DNA from: Neckera pumila
Taxonomy: Eukaryota > Streptophyta > Bryopsida > Hypnales > Neckeraceae
NCBI GenBank assembly: GCA_963969595.1
Contig: OZ018409.1
Location: 4,528,501-4,592,500, forward strand
DNA: 64,000 nucleotides
Reading direction: 5' to 3'
Position 1 is the stretch's first letter. Every line of letters starts with the position of its first letter. Positions 45,920 through 58,569 of this stretch are shown here, piece by piece. A program made the translations under genes and the position numbers. Below the pieces are notes generated by a model, which saw only the letters and a list, made by a program, of their open reading frames with translations, searched no databases and was not told the origin of the DNA.

Positions 45920-47790
45920 TCCAAACCTCTTGAATTTGACTTATTAAGTCACTTTAATGTAAGTATGATTCCTGCAATCATACAATTCTAGCACTAGTTT
46001 AAAAAATGCAAGCCTTGAACTATACACATTATAACTATTAGCAATTTTTTGCGCCTATGATACAAATTAAAGGATCATTTATAGTATAATTGGATTTCAT
46101 TTTCATCTATTACTATGAATAATGGTCATATTTAAATAGGTGAATACCTCTTGGAAATTCAGTAAGAAAAACAGCGTTGTCACTTGACTTTCTAATTAAT
46201 GATACGCCAAATATAAGTTGTTCCAAGTCACACGAAATCCACTTACATTCTAATCACAAAAAGTCGTTTGCTTTCACAAAAATGATGAGAGGAAGATTGC
46301 CTCTCAGATGCTTTAGTGCACTCCTTAGTTATCTTGATTCAATGCAACATGAAATATGAGTTGTAAGTTACTTCAAATTAGTATATGAAAAGAAGTATGC
46401 CAATCCGATAACATACCAATAATTTCAATCAAATTTTAGAGAAACAAAGAAGAAAATGTTAATATTCTTAGTGCCAAGGCGATCATCAACTGGTTATGCC
46501 AAATCTTCCTAATTGTTTTTCTTGGGTTTCAAAGGACAACTTCTGTTGTGACCAAGGCAACAAGTGAAAGGGTGTCTAAAGGAGACTAACTGCCAATGAC
46601 CTCCATTCAATTTGAATAGAGTTCTCTTCTTGCTCCTCCCAAGTTCTTGGAAGGTATGAAGCAAAGTTGATACCTAATATACGCATACTATACCCACAAG
46701 CGCTCTCTCCTTAATTGTCTCTTTTGCACACTTCTCTAAGATTTTTGGGTTGAAATGTTATAGGCATGTAGAAAAACAATGCAATTGGGTATACTTACTT
46801 TACTTATATAGGCTAAGTATTTTAGGCAAAAATCTCCACATGTTTATACCAATATTGGAGTAGGATAATCATTTGGTAGCAATAGTAGTATTTTATAACT
46901 ATTATGAAATAAAAGTGATGTCAAATGTTCAAACATTGATGCCAACATCATGCTGAAGCAATAAACTTTTCTTGAAAGCACAAATAAAGCAGAACGGAAG
47001 TTAATTGATTACGAAGACATAGTTATGCTCAATCAGGAATTGATTTTGCACAACAAGCTACTGGATTTACCAGACCAGTATGCATACTCAACTGGGGCAT
47101 TAATTAATCATAAGACAGATACCAAACTAGTATCAATTTATCAGATTCTGTAACACCAATACTAGTATAATTGATATAATCTTGAAAGGACCCAGTTTGC
47201 CGTATGTTCAAATATCAATACTGATCCAACAGTGGAATGAAACTTATTTAGCATCCCGTGCCTATTTGAGCATGGTTTCTTTACTTACAAGACCACCTTT
47301 ATTTTCGTTCAGTCTCATCAACAAATGATAGACAATTCTTAGCATATGTATTTTTGGAACATCTTATGGATAAACTGTGGAATTTCAACCTTTTCAATTT
47401 CCCAGTTTATTCATAACTAAAACCGTGTTCAAACCATTTAAAGTTTAGGCAAACTCTGTAGGGCTTGCTAATAGGTAAGGATAGCAATCAGGTGAAGGTG
47501 CCTTACATGAAGACTAAAGAATGAATGGTTCTCCACACAGAGAGCGCAAGTTCGCTACTCCCGACTAACTTTGAGCTCCAAAGATAGGCTTCAATGCAGC
47601 AATTATACACTGCCGTAACTGCTTCAGCTCAGAAGAAAAATATACGAAAGCTCATACTAAACGATGGACTAAAAGGTCGGAAAAGTTCTCTAGAGTTGGT
47701 CAACCCTGTCCTTTCCTTTTGCAACATGCCATTGTCCCGGTTGGTTTAAATGGTAAGTTGCATCCGTCTCATTGCGAGCATCAGCAATGG
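45920..47790. other. Intergenic, nothing recognised
   Basis: AT-rich and without a recognisable gene, RNA or repeat boundary. Short open frames at 46177-46359 and near 47.8-48.05 kb lack any domain; the latter may be 3' flanking sequence of the carrier gene. Confidence 0.5.
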
Positions 47791-48391
47791 TATGATTACG
47801 AGAGGTAATCAAAAAGTTTCCTTGGTAATCTGATTATTCTAGAAGAAGAAGAATGGAAAAGAATTTGAAAGCAAATAATCGATATACTCAACAGGGTACG
47901 GTCTACAGTTGGATTCCTGAAAGACTCTACTAATGTCAGGGAACTCGCTAGAGAAGCTTCTCCCCGAACAGATGGTTCACAAGGTGTTAAAAGAAAAGAC
48001 GCAAACGTCATTTGACTGCAACTCCGTACTGACCCTCGAGATGATGAATGCTTCATACACTATTGAGAACTCTTCATACCGATAGAAATCTTCCAAGGCA
48101 CCACAAAAACAGCAATCTGCAATGATTAAATACAAAAGAAAAACTCGCGCAGTTGTTTGATGGGTAATTCACATCCAATAATAAAAATTTCCCTCAGGAA
48201 GAATGCATACCTCATAGCAAGAAAACTGTTTTCTCCAAAGAATAGTTGCTTCTACAAATCCAAGGAGACCATCAAAATTTGGAGGACGCTCAGGTTGCTG
48301 AGTGTGCCCAACATTGTACAACACTTAATCCCCAGATTTTACAATCTGCTAAGAGACGAACGAAGAACTCAAGTGCGGATGCTAATGTGCA

Positions 48392-50490
48392 TCAAACTCG
48401 TAGAATCCTAGCATCAACATTGTCAGCAGCAGCGGCTGCATTCTCCAAGTATTTCTTAAGAATGATAACCCTTGTGGTCTCAAATGCAAAGAAACCAAGT
48501 GCTGAAAAACATGCACTGTAAAATAACCGAGGTCCCATTCCCTTCGTCAGCCCAAGTACTCCCTCTTCTAGCCATATTTGATTCAAAGTAGAAGCAACGC
48601 CTGTATACGTGTACGCAGCTATAGCTTGAGCTCGAGCAGCTGCTTCTGCACGTACTCCAGACAGGCCAGAAGTGGAGACTGTCTTACGAGCCTGTGTCAT
48701 CAACCGAGTCTTGACCACATCCAAGGGCGTCGTTATAGACGCGGACAATGCTCCAGCTGCTGCACCTGATATCACGCTTTGCCACGGTTCTAGAGCTGCC
48801 TTTTCACCATCTCTCAACCAAGCCAGTTTCAAGTACTCCTGAGGATTATGACATGCATTGTGTGAGTACCAAGATCGTGACTAGCTGCTCATGCACTGTG
48901 TGACCCTGAGTCAACATTCATGGATGCTTAAAAAAATGACCAAGGGTAATGTTTAGAAAAGGACTCACAAAAGTGGAGAAACTGATGATATTTGACGGCA
49001 AGTTTCTCAAAAGAGCAGCAGAGTATCCTGCATATAAACCTCCAATGCCCTCGGACCGAATAGTTTGTAAGAAGACCTCCAGTGCGGTTCCAACCATCCC
49101 AGCTTGCATTCGTTGTTTTACAACTTCCTTCGGAACTAGGATTGCTGATGAAGTAATGTTTCCAAGAGCTGCTGCTAGGGGAGGAACGAGAGTTTTAGGG
49201 CAATTGCCTATTGAGGTGAAGACACCCTTTCCTAGTTCGTAAGTCCCAAAGTAGACAGACGATGATATTATGGACCCCACAAAAGCCGCCTGAACTCCAC
49301 AGTAAAGACCTGCTATTCCTTGCTTTGCAAGAACCTGCATTCAAAACAGTAACTATTTAAGTCAGTGATAAGTCCTTAATCTCTTTAACTCCAAACTTTT
49401 GAATGACAACATCAATGGCATTACGCATACAAGAAAGTTGCTTGTTCACCTTAGAAACCACATCCAAAGGACCAGAGTACAATTTCGAGGCACCTCTCGT
49501 TTGCATTTTAGTCTTTACGGTATCGATCGGATGCAGGGTTGCATTTGTGAAACCTCCAGCAATGCCACCAGCCAATGCACTGATACCGGCTCTTTCAAGC
49601 AATGGCAATTTAACCATCCTTCCGGCACTACTTCCTACCACGGTCATGCACCTGGGAAGAGACCAATCCAAACTGTCACAAAGAGTCAAGTTACAGCGGA
49701 TCTTAATGGATACTTACAGGGCATGTCATCGAATCGGTGACGAGAGTCTACAAACTAATGCAGTTTCATCGCGTATGTGCACCAATTTTAAAAGTCCTCG
49801 AACCTATTCGTCGCGACTGAGTAGAGAAGAACATATCAATAGCCCCAGTCTTAACTCTTTGGCTTCACGAAAAAGAAGATCAAAAATAAAAGGAGGCTTA
49901 TTTAATACTATAAGGTGATAGTTTCCATTAGGCAACCTCCAAAAAGACATGGCCGATTCGCAAACTTTGATCAGCAGTCGCTTCTAAGAGGATACGATTC
50001 TTTTTACCTTCATTTTTTAATTGAATAGTCCAAGATGTTGGAGAGCCCCTCCATTTCCAACTCATACAAACTCCAATTACACACATACTCAGGAATGAAT
50101 TTGCAATTTAGCTTAAATTCCATTGAACAATATCGATCATCATTTGCTTATAATGAGAGCAACTGACCTGACCATTTGATTGACTCGCCGATTGCTTTCC
50201 CGCAAGAACTCACCAAAACCGCCTTCCTGACAGGAGCCCAAACTTTTGGTAACAGAGACCCTCGCAAACACAAACCCTCCTCTTCTTCTTCTACTACTAC
50301 TTTCAGAACACTGTTGTTCACTCCATCTGAACTGAGCTTTCGTCGGCATCGCTACGCCATTCTGAGTCTCGACAGCTTGCGAGAACGAAGGGTGCCTCGA
50401 CTTGGATTGCCATTGCGACACAGAGACTTGGGAGCAACACGGAGTCTCTTCATAATAGAGGCTGAGACCGCTCTCGGACGATGAAGCCAT
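48392..50490 (-). CDS. MFL1: Mitoferrin-like 1, chloroplast-type carrier of the mitochondrial carrier family
   Basis: Four exons join exactly in phase: 50490-50168, 49651-49450, 49334-48969 and 48838-48392, giving 445 residues. All introns are GT-AG (donors GTCAGT, GTGAAC, GTGAGT). Residues 1-107 are Ser/Arg-rich, suggesting a plastid transit peptide. Three carrier repeats follow with signatures HPIDTVK (148-154), VPKEVVK (242-248) and TPLDVVK (334-340). Flanking stretches such as AGGIAGGFTNATL, YAGYSAALLRNLPSNIISFS and TKGMGPRLFYSACFSALGFFAFET track Arabidopsis mitoferrin-like 1 (AT5G42130), a chloroplast envelope protein linked to iron handling. The start is the first ATG (MASSSESG); one codon upstream is GTG. 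The gene looks intact. The substrate (iron) is inferred from the family. Confidence 0.85.
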
Positions 50491-50522
50491 CACGAAATCG
50501 CTCTCTAGTCAAGCGACTGCCT

Positions 50523-50528
50523 CACGTG
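50523..50528. promoter_or_regulatory. G-box (CACGTG) upstream of the carrier gene
   Basis: A perfect palindromic CACGTG lies 33 bases upstream of the start codon. G-boxes bind bZIP and bHLH factors and are common in light- or stress-responsive plant promoters. The position is close to the ATG, so it may fall in the 5' UTR or core promoter. Regulation is inferred only. Confidence 0.35.
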
Positions 50529-50529
50529 G

Positions 50530-52120
50530 ATGTGCGCTCCCTATCGAGAAATACCAAAACTCCACCACATTTCATGAAACAAAATCGATGGAAGAGAAGA
50601 GAGCCATAATCTAACTACGATTCTGTAAAAAGTGAATCACAATCTGGAGTTTCGCTGCAAAAATGAAGCTCACTCACTCTCATCGCCCTCGAAAAACCCA
50701 CCTAAACCGCAACAAGAGCTCGCACCCCAAACCCTAATAACAACTACACCACAATCAGTCCATACTACTCTCAGCAATTGGGGCCATGGAAGCAGCAATC
50801 TGACCAGAAAAAACAGCACAGGTTTGGGGAATTAAGTGATGAGCGCCGATGGATTGTCTAAATCCCTGGCCATTTCAACGCATTGGAAGAGCGTGGTTTG
50901 CAGTCCAGTTCATCGGCGAAGAAACAGAAGCTGCGGAGGAAGGCACAGAGGGGACGAGGTGGGTGCTGCGTCCACAGGCAGTTCACACTATTTACGAAGT
51001 TACACTAAAAGGCCCATGAGGAATTAGGGTAGGACATTCCATATCCAGTAAGGTATGAGGTAGGCCTATCCGCCTATGACAGGGCAAACTGCAAATTGGG
51101 TTTATCAAATAATTAATTGTCCGGTCAGGAAACGATTATTTCATTTCCGGCTTTGCCTTTGAATAATATCTGAGTGACGTTGCGTGGCGAGCTGAGCTGA
51201 CAATGGCCACCTCAGCGGCCTTGCCTTTAAAATTGCAGACCTCATTTCCTCGTGTAAGGTAGGAATTCCTCGTGTAAGGTAAGGTAGAAGGCTCAGAAAT
51301 GGAGCATATAAGAAGGAAAACAGAGCTGTAGAAGGCAGAAGTGGGCGAATGATTTTTAAAAAAAATTGGTGGATAGAGAAGTGGGAAAGAAGTGAACGAC
51401 AATTTTTGTGTAATTTTTTGACTTCAAATGAATTAGTTATGATTTATCAAAGTGAACAGTGCACAAGGCAGTATTTATGCTTGTAGACTTCATCAGTATT
51501 GAATTAGCAAATGTGTTTGAAAAGAGCACAACAGTCTTATAAGTGATTAATAGCTTCATTCATATATTCAAAACAAGTTCAAAATGTGTCTGTACAGTGC
51601 CTTAAATGGAGCAAATTCAGAACTTCCGCTATGTACTGACAAGTTAGATAGGTGAGCAGTATAGCACTATAGTGGTGTATAAATGGCGCAAGTGAGAATG
51701 TAATGAAGTGCGGCAGGTTATAAAATGGTGGCCACTGAGGCCCTTGGATACCCACACACTGGTCCTGATATAAAGTGTGCTCTGATCTGCTCTGATCTAC
51801 TTTGATCCTAGAGTCCCTCATTTGTCAGTATGAATTCAAAAACTTGACAGCCATTTGTTAATATTAAAAAAGATTTTAAAAAAAGGACCCTCCAAACGAG
51901 CCGTTGTGCACATCGGATTCCTCTTAGCCGGCGCGTTCCGTTTCTCAGCTTTGATTTCTTCGCGCGCTGTTGCTGCAGTCCCTGCCTTCGTCGGAGTCTT
52001 CTCTTGTAAGTATCCGCAGCTTGTAGCTTCCTGTACATTCCTGCTTTTATCAACAAAGTTGTTCCTCCTTCTCCTCCCGCAGCGTGCTCCAACGATGAGG
52101 TCTTCCGCCGCACTCCTCCT
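50530..52120. other. GC-richer intergenic stretch, unrecognised
   Basis: Several open frames overlap (50632-50835 and 50836-51027 plus, 51136-51402 minus, 51808-52167 minus). None has a domain or clear splice structure. The first 300 bases may hold the carrier gene's promoter. I cannot support a gene here. Confidence 0.4.
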
Positions 52121-52134
52121 TTGCTGTTACGATT

Positions 52135-52300
52135 GTCTCCAGCGCTGTATCTGCGCTGCCTCTGCATCTACGCTGCCTCTACGCTGCGTCTTTACAATGC
52201 GCCTCTGCGTTGCCTTTGCGCTGTGTCTTCACAATGCGCCTCTGCCCTGCATCTTCACAATGCGCCTCTGCGCTGCGTCTTCACTCTACGCTTCCTCCTT
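52135..52300 (+). repeat. Short imperfect tandem repeat, CTGCGCTGCGTCTTCACAATGCGC type
   Basis: Units of roughly 26-37 bases, recognised by the core ACAATGCGCCTCTG (about 52194, 52231 and 52257), repeat with variation, preceded by shorter GCTGCCTCTACGCTGC motifs. The run is GC-rich against the local background. It could be a minisatellite or a sub-terminal array of the adjacent transposon. Confidence 0.5.
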
Positions 52301-52786
52301 CCCGTACGTTAGAGGCGACTGAGGATTTCCAAAGTGAGGATGCTGCCATCGCAATAGGGTTTGCAGATGCTCAATACCTGTCCGCCGGGAGCTGCTATGT
52401 TACTGTTGGTTCTAGTCAGTCGCTTCTTCACTTCTGCTGTGCAAGTTGTTGTCATCATTCACGTAGGGCAAATGTTGTTCTTCTGTCTGAGATTCCTCCT
52501 TCCATGTAGACATTACATTGCTAAGTATATTCGGGTTCCGTACCTTAGTGCTTCCCCTGCTGTCTATCTTCACAGGAGTTCCTTCACTTTCTCTTGAAAT
52601 ACGGATGCTTCTCCTTCACATGATTTGCTACGCCAGGTACCCTTCCCTATTGCTAACCTCCTTGACTGTGTCGCTGTTGATGCAGATTGTTTTCTTGCTC
52701 ATCCCCGACTTCCTGCCATCTTCTAAAGACTGTGCAGCATTGAAGGTAATATCTTCGCTCCATCCGCTGCTTCTTGTACTTCTCAG

Positions 52787-55506
52787 TCACTGCGCTGCTG
52801 GGCCGAAACTCATTCCTGTGTTGAATGTGGCAGGTTGTGGATGGAAAGCCTGGAATGAACTTGGATATGCTTGAGGCCGATTTGCAAAGTTGTTTAAGTA
52901 TCCCGACCCCATTCCATAAGGTCCACCATAGTTCATGATAGGTGGCCGGACTTCCTTCAGAGGTGGGTGGTCACTCACGTCTTCCCCTCTTTTTCTTGCT
53001 TGCCATCTTGCAATAGCTATTTTTTGGTTCTCCTTGCAAACCTGTGGCATAAAACCGCAATAGGGAGCTATATATCCAGTGATGGGTGCATTTTGTCAAA
53101 TAGCAGCATGGAGTTTGTCACCTAGTGCCTTCACATTTTTAATACTTCACAGTTGACTATGCTTCCTTTTAGATTCTGCTGCAGCTACTCTTTCTTTCTT
53201 TGCTTCAAGTTCTTCTCTTCTTTCTTGTGCTCGTTGCTCCTTTGTTGCTTCTTTTTCTAACTTCCTTCTCTCTCTCTCTCTTGTGCAACGGCTTCTCTCT
53301 TCTCAGCCACGTCTTCCAGTTCTGTGATGTGCTCCTCATTAGTGAGTATTAGTGACTTCTGGTAGTCTATTTGTGGTTGTGTTCTTCTCTGCGACTTCTG
53401 CGGTATCCGTATTCGAGGCAACTCCAGCATCTTCCAAAATTCAACGTTCTGCTCTTCTTCGACTTCATTTCCATCACCGTCATTGCTGGAGCTGCAGGTA
53501 GAGTCTGCTTCTTTGTTGTTGTCCTCTCCGTCATCTATGTTAACGTAGTAGTCACTGGAATCAGGTAGTTCAATTGGCACTTCATTAAAAATTTCTTGTA
53601 TCTCCCAAGCTTCCAGTTCATACTTAGTTTCCTGTTCATCCTCTATCCCTTCCCTTCTAGATCGGCTTCCTTCCGCTGTAGAATAAGCTTCGCTTGGACC
53701 AGTCTTCGACTTCATGGCACCAACATTTAAAGGAAATATCCCAGTAGTCTGAAAACCTTTAGTGATGTTAGAAACTGTCAGGGCTCTCTTCAGTGCGTGC
53801 GAAATCCAGGCAGCAATGTCTTCCTTCATAGGCTTCTCACTTGTATGGCTAACCATCCACTTGTCTCTATAAGCACAAAATGCCAACTTGAATGGTTTGA
53901 AGCATGAGACATCTAGAGGTTGAAGGGAATGTGTGGTATGGGAAGGAAAAGTAACCATATCCAAATCCTTCCGTGTAGCTGATTTTATCACTTCCAATGT
54001 AACATGTGAGGTATGCCCATCCAATATGAGCAAGTGCCGTTTGGATGGGGATATCTCATGCATTTCTGAAACGTTTTTGAAAAAATGAAGAAGCCATGAT
54101 TTGAATAAGGAGTGTGTCATCCAAGCTTTCTTTTGCATTGCAAAAGCTACGCCCTTCTCTCCTGTTTTTACTAGAAAATCTCTTGATTTCTTCTTTCCCT
54201 TGAATATGTAGAAATTTGGTAGGGATTGACCTTCTGCATTAATGCAAGAGAGAACAGAGAGCCATTCACGACTATCTGGAGTCACCATGTGTACACTGCG
54301 GGAACCTCTTCTTGCAATGACAAATCTGCCTCCATTTCTTCCCGCTTGACAGCCACTCTCGTCATAGTTCCAGATTTGGTATGGTTCATATTTGTGCATG
54401 TTGTAGAGTTTCTCCAAGTTGTTATAGAAAGTAGCAACTGTTGTAGGATTCAAATTTCAAGCTCTCTTCTGTTCTAGGGCTTGTGCTTTCCTTACTGTCA
54501 ACTCTGGATGCCTTCTCTTGAAACACTTGACCCAACCGGCCCCTGGGACTCCATCAGTAAAAGGTGTCACTCTTGATTGAGTGAGAATACCCACTTTCTC
54601 CCGTAACTGGCCTATACTAAGAGGAAACCCTAGGTTTTACATTTCTAAGAGGTACTCCACTAACTCTTGTTCTTCTTGATCTGTAAGAACTCCATGTTTT
54701 CCCCTTCTTCGTTGTAATGTAGTGCCATATAAGTGGTTCCTCAAGCTACTTGAAGGAATACTGTTATTTCGAGCAGCACATCTGATGGACATTCCTTCAT
54801 CAACATCGGCAATTGCACTATGGAGCTGTTTGTTACTCCAATTCCCATTGATTTTTCTTTTTTGATTTTGATCATGTACAGGTGCTTCATGACGTTCATG
54901 CAAGTCAGGAGAGCTGGAAATAATACCTGCGTTGGCTTTGGATTCAAAATTTGGAGCTTCGTTGATTGCAGGCTCCTTTGCCTGGAACTCTGTGACTGCA
55001 TGCGGGAATCCTCCGCTATTGGCAACGTCCACGCCCTCTGCCTGATGTGCCTCTGTACCTCTGCCCAACGATTTGGCTATGTCGATGAAGCCTCTTCCAT
55101 CTGCCGCACCAGTGCCTTTGCTGTAGTCCACCTCTGCATCCACATTTTTGATACCTGCCCCTGCCTTTGTAGAATTCCAGCTGCTGCTAGGGCCGACTCT
55201 GTCGCATCCTTGGTTCCGCTCACTTGTTGAAGGTCGCCTTGGCTGTGGCCTCAAGATTCTTCTTCTGCTAAAATCCTCAATTCTAGGGATTGCCTCTATC
55301 CCATCTAGGGAGTCATCGATTGCTTCTTCATCTTTCTTGGCTTCAAAATACTGCCGTTCCTCTTCTGCTAGCGCCCAGCAAAACAGTTCTTCATTTTCGT
55401 CACTGCTACCATGGTAATCACTTTGACTACTTCCCCAGCTCCTCCTTCTATGCCACGGACTACCTTCTACTTCGCTAGCTTCATCTTCATCTATGCTCCT
55501 CGCCAT
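52787..55506 (-). pseudogene. Pogo/Tigger (Jerky)-class transposase, decayed
   Basis: A single translation path of about 900 residues runs from ATG 55506 to 52787. After an acidic N-terminus comes a pipsqueak-type helix-turn-helix (NWSNKQLHSAIADVDEG, then SSSLRNHLYG), a CENP-B-type helix-turn-helix (GAGWVKCFKRRHPELTV), and a DDE domain with NYDESG, LLILDGHTSH and LQPLDVSCFKPFK providing the acidic residues. A basic coiled coil and a Gly/Pro/aromatic tail (GGPYGMGSGYLNNFANRP) follow. Lesions are TAA 54637-54639, TGA 54457-54459, a frameshift at the GA-rich microsatellite near 53267, and TGA at 53147-53149 and 53096-53098. Pogo-class enzymes move Tc1/mariner-superfamily DNA transposons by cut and paste. 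I could not find the inverted termini. A domesticated gene is unlikely given the stops. Confidence 0.75.
53263..53283. repeat. CT/GA microsatellite in the transposase frame
   Basis: A run of TCTCTCTCTCTCTC encodes the Glu-Arg repeat at the end of the main DDE frame. A change of repeat length here explains why the frame stops at 53257 while the adjacent frame continues with KLEKEATKEQRAQERRELEA. Confidence 0.6.
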
Positions 55507-55599
55507 TTTGCTCTGCTGCCCCTTCTTCCGTTTTTTGCCTTACAATCTACTTGAAGTTCAAATGGTGCTCAATTTCTACAGATCTGCTTGCCAATTCCG

Positions 55600-57400
55600 A
55601 TGCTTGCAACTCTGCCAAATGCTTATACCCTAAGAGAAAGAACTCCTGAGCTCAAGAAACGGCCATGTCTTTGGACTGCCTAATTCATTATTTTCAAATA
55701 TTATATTCTCTGCAATAAAAATGTGCCCTTCAGTCATTCCAATTGACGGCTACTGGATTCAAAATGGCGCTTCTAAGTTGTAAGAGTTGTTTTGTACATG
55801 GCATGTACTTCAATGCTTATGTTCTTGTAATCAATCTCTGCAGTACATGGCAGTGACATAAAGCTTCACAATTTCCTGTCATTTATTGGAGGTCCCACTT
55901 CATTTGATTATTTTTGCTTCTTTTTCACTCTTGCTTCAAATTTTGCATATGTCATTGAAGGCAGCGTTTCTATTTAATGAACAACATATTGCTGTACTGT
56001 AAAAGCATTGTTCCATGTTCAAAAATGGTGCATATACATTCACTATTCCCTACCCAAAAAAATTGTCATCCATTTTACTAATGAACTGCATTGTTTGGGG
56101 ACCTTTTGTAGGGTCCATTCTTAATGCCCGCTCCATTTACGGACCTCCTACCTTAAGAGGTCCATGAACCGCTCATCTAAGAGCTGAAGCTAAATTTTGG
56201 GGAGGTAGAATTTCTTAAAATATTTTTCAATAGATTTTTCCTGAAAGGCAAGAGAAATTGGCATGTAACCCAAGTTGTTTCATATTTTTTGAAGTTTTGT
56301 AGAATTAGTTATGAATTTTTGAAGTTGCAGAAAAGTGCATTTTTGTAGGCTCTAAAACCGACCACCTCCTCAAATGCACACCACTTGTACATTGGAAAGT
56401 GCAAAATGTACCTCTAGAGCCTAATTGATTTTAGAACCCGTTTCATTTTAGAACCTGTTACCTTAACACTTATTTGAGATGTGGTGAACTGATCTTAGGA
56501 TCTCTTCAGAATAAAAGGAAATTACACCTAAAATCACACAAACAAGCTTTATGGCATGACCAATATGCTCTAGAAAATGAACAACAATTTTTGTGTATTG
56601 GGAAAGGATTATGAATCATAATATTTGCAAGTGGTTCCATAACATTTGAATGCATTGTGAATTAGTTACAAACTTTCAAAGATGCAAGGTATAGGGTGCT
56701 AATAGTGTCATGTACTAGGTGATGCCAAAATTTGTTTGATGCACATGAAGAAATGACTTTAGTAGTATCATAACATGCCATAGAGAAGAAGTTAAAAACA
56801 CCAGAAATATATCCAAAATCAACCACTTGTAAGGTTGCCACCTCCACCGTAAAATAATTAGAGCTCCTCACTATTCAAAATGGCCCCCAACTCCACCTTA
56901 CACTTGTCCTTTGCAATGTGCATCATTTGAGATAACTTCCCTATTCATTTTCCCTTTAAAAATAGGGGTTGGTTTTGAAGAGTGGTTCATTTTAGGTGTA
57001 GTTACCTTAGTGGCATGTGCTTGTTAGAAAATGGGCACAAATGCCAACGAAATTGGTTTCATAATTTTTTGAGTTGGTATGAGTAAAGTAAAAAAAAATT
57101 GAAATAACCTGTAGATGCACCTACTCTAGCCAATAGCCCCCCATTGAAGTGCTCATGGATAACAAAAAAAAAGACATTAAAGAGACTGTATCACACCCCA
57201 GGTTTAAAAAAATAGATGCCTATAATCTCTGCCAGTTGTAGATCATGTTCCTACCACGTTCCCAACAACAATACCACCTTTGCAACCGTGCCAACTTCAT
57301 GTAACTACGCCTATCCACTTTGCCTCTACCTATGCCTCGCTTTGGGGTGTTTATAAGTAATCTATCAAATGTCTACTGCTACTTTTAGGTACTCCTACCT
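55600..57400. other. AT-rich repeat DNA without a gene
   Basis: The block at 56258-56345 (around 'tttcatattttttgaagttttg') matches one at 9205-9290. The GC-poor sequence around 56.4-57.1 kb has repeated 'accacctcc' and 'gcacaccactt' motifs. No gene is supported. Confidence 0.5.
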
Positions 57401-58569
57401 TAACCCCTAAAGCCCATTGTCCCTTTGAGGAACAAATGGGATTTCGGGCAAGTACCTACGGGTTGAGTTTTTGTCGTGATTTTCTGAACTTTTTTTTTAA
57501 GATAGAAAAACTGCTAAGCTTTGTGGGAATATAAAATGCATTTCAATTGGTGCCCAAGAACAAAAGTTATGCCCAAATAAGCTCAAAACAGAGGGAGGGG
57601 GGGGGGGGGGGGGGGGGGGGGGCGGGAGCAAAAAATATTTGCAAAAATTTTCATTTTTTTTTTTTCGTTTTCCATTTTGATGGATTATATTTCTGTCTAT
57701 CTGGAAAGCTTTGATTCATTTCATTTGTACTTTTTTGAGAAATTATAGACAATTTTTTGGGGGGGGCAATTAGAGCATCTTTTTGAAAAAATAACTTGTA
57801 GGATTCATTTCAGAATGCAATTTTTGCAATTTTTTAAAAAACAAAGTTCCACACAGTTCATTTTGCTTGTGAGAACAATCTCTCCATTAGGATTAGTGCA
57901 TTTTACTTCCATCTAAAAGATATTAATATTTTAGATTTTCCTAAACCCTTAACAAATTTTCTAAGAATGAAAATGAAGTTTTTTTGAAATTTTTTTTCTT
58001 TAGATTCTCAACTCAATTTTCCACTATAAAGAGTTTTAAAGCTCAAAACTTTGTAGTGCAAAAAATTCAAGTTAAAATTTTTCAAAGTCATAAATCTAAT
58101 CCCGCAATGTGCTAAAAAACTTTTTTTTTTCACTTTAACCTATAACAACGCAGAGGACAAAAATTGTCTGATGAGTGACTCTGGATTTCTCTACCATGCA
58201 CAGAATTGTTATTTTTCATCTATAGTCTTTGTAGTAGAAGGAGGAGCATGCAGAATCATCTCTCGCTAGGAACTGCCTTACTTGAAGGCATTTCTTGTTT
58301 AAGAAGTACAAATAAAAAATTTGTAATAGTAACCACATCACCCCCTCATTGTTTAAGGGTCAAACGCAAATATCTTGCAATCTAAACGATTAAAAGTTTG
58401 AAATTTTTTTCACACATTTTCATACTAATTAGGTGTAAGATCCTATAATTAGATGTGCAAAAAAACATTTTTCGATTTTTTTACTCTTTATTTTTTACTC
58501 TTTGCTATAAAAATGGCAGTATTGGGTGTTTTTTGGGCAGAAAAAAGGCCTTGGGCCTTTAGGGGTTAA
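57401..58569 (-). mobile_element. TTAA-flanked element E7 with an internal insertion
   Basis: TTAA-CCCCTAAAGCCCATTG at the left and GGGCCTTTAGGGG-TTAA at the right. The interior follows E2 in reverse. About 225 bases at 58141-58365 (from CCTATAACAACGCAG to GTTTAAGGGTC) are absent from other copies and split the conserved 'ttcactttaa...acgcaaatatcttgcaatct' block, so they are probably a nested insertion. A run of G near 57596-57622 is unique to this copy. Confidence 0.7.
57596..57622. repeat. Poly-G tract
   Basis: About 27 consecutive G, closed by CGGGAGC. It replaces a short G-rich stretch of other family copies ('ggggagaagggggtagc'). It could be real slippage or an assembly or sequencing artefact. 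Confidence 0.7.

Noticed and set aside
47796..48056. Additional 3' exon of the carrier gene
   Set aside because: The carrier already ends at a stop at 48392 with complete third repeat; this frame has no carrier motif.
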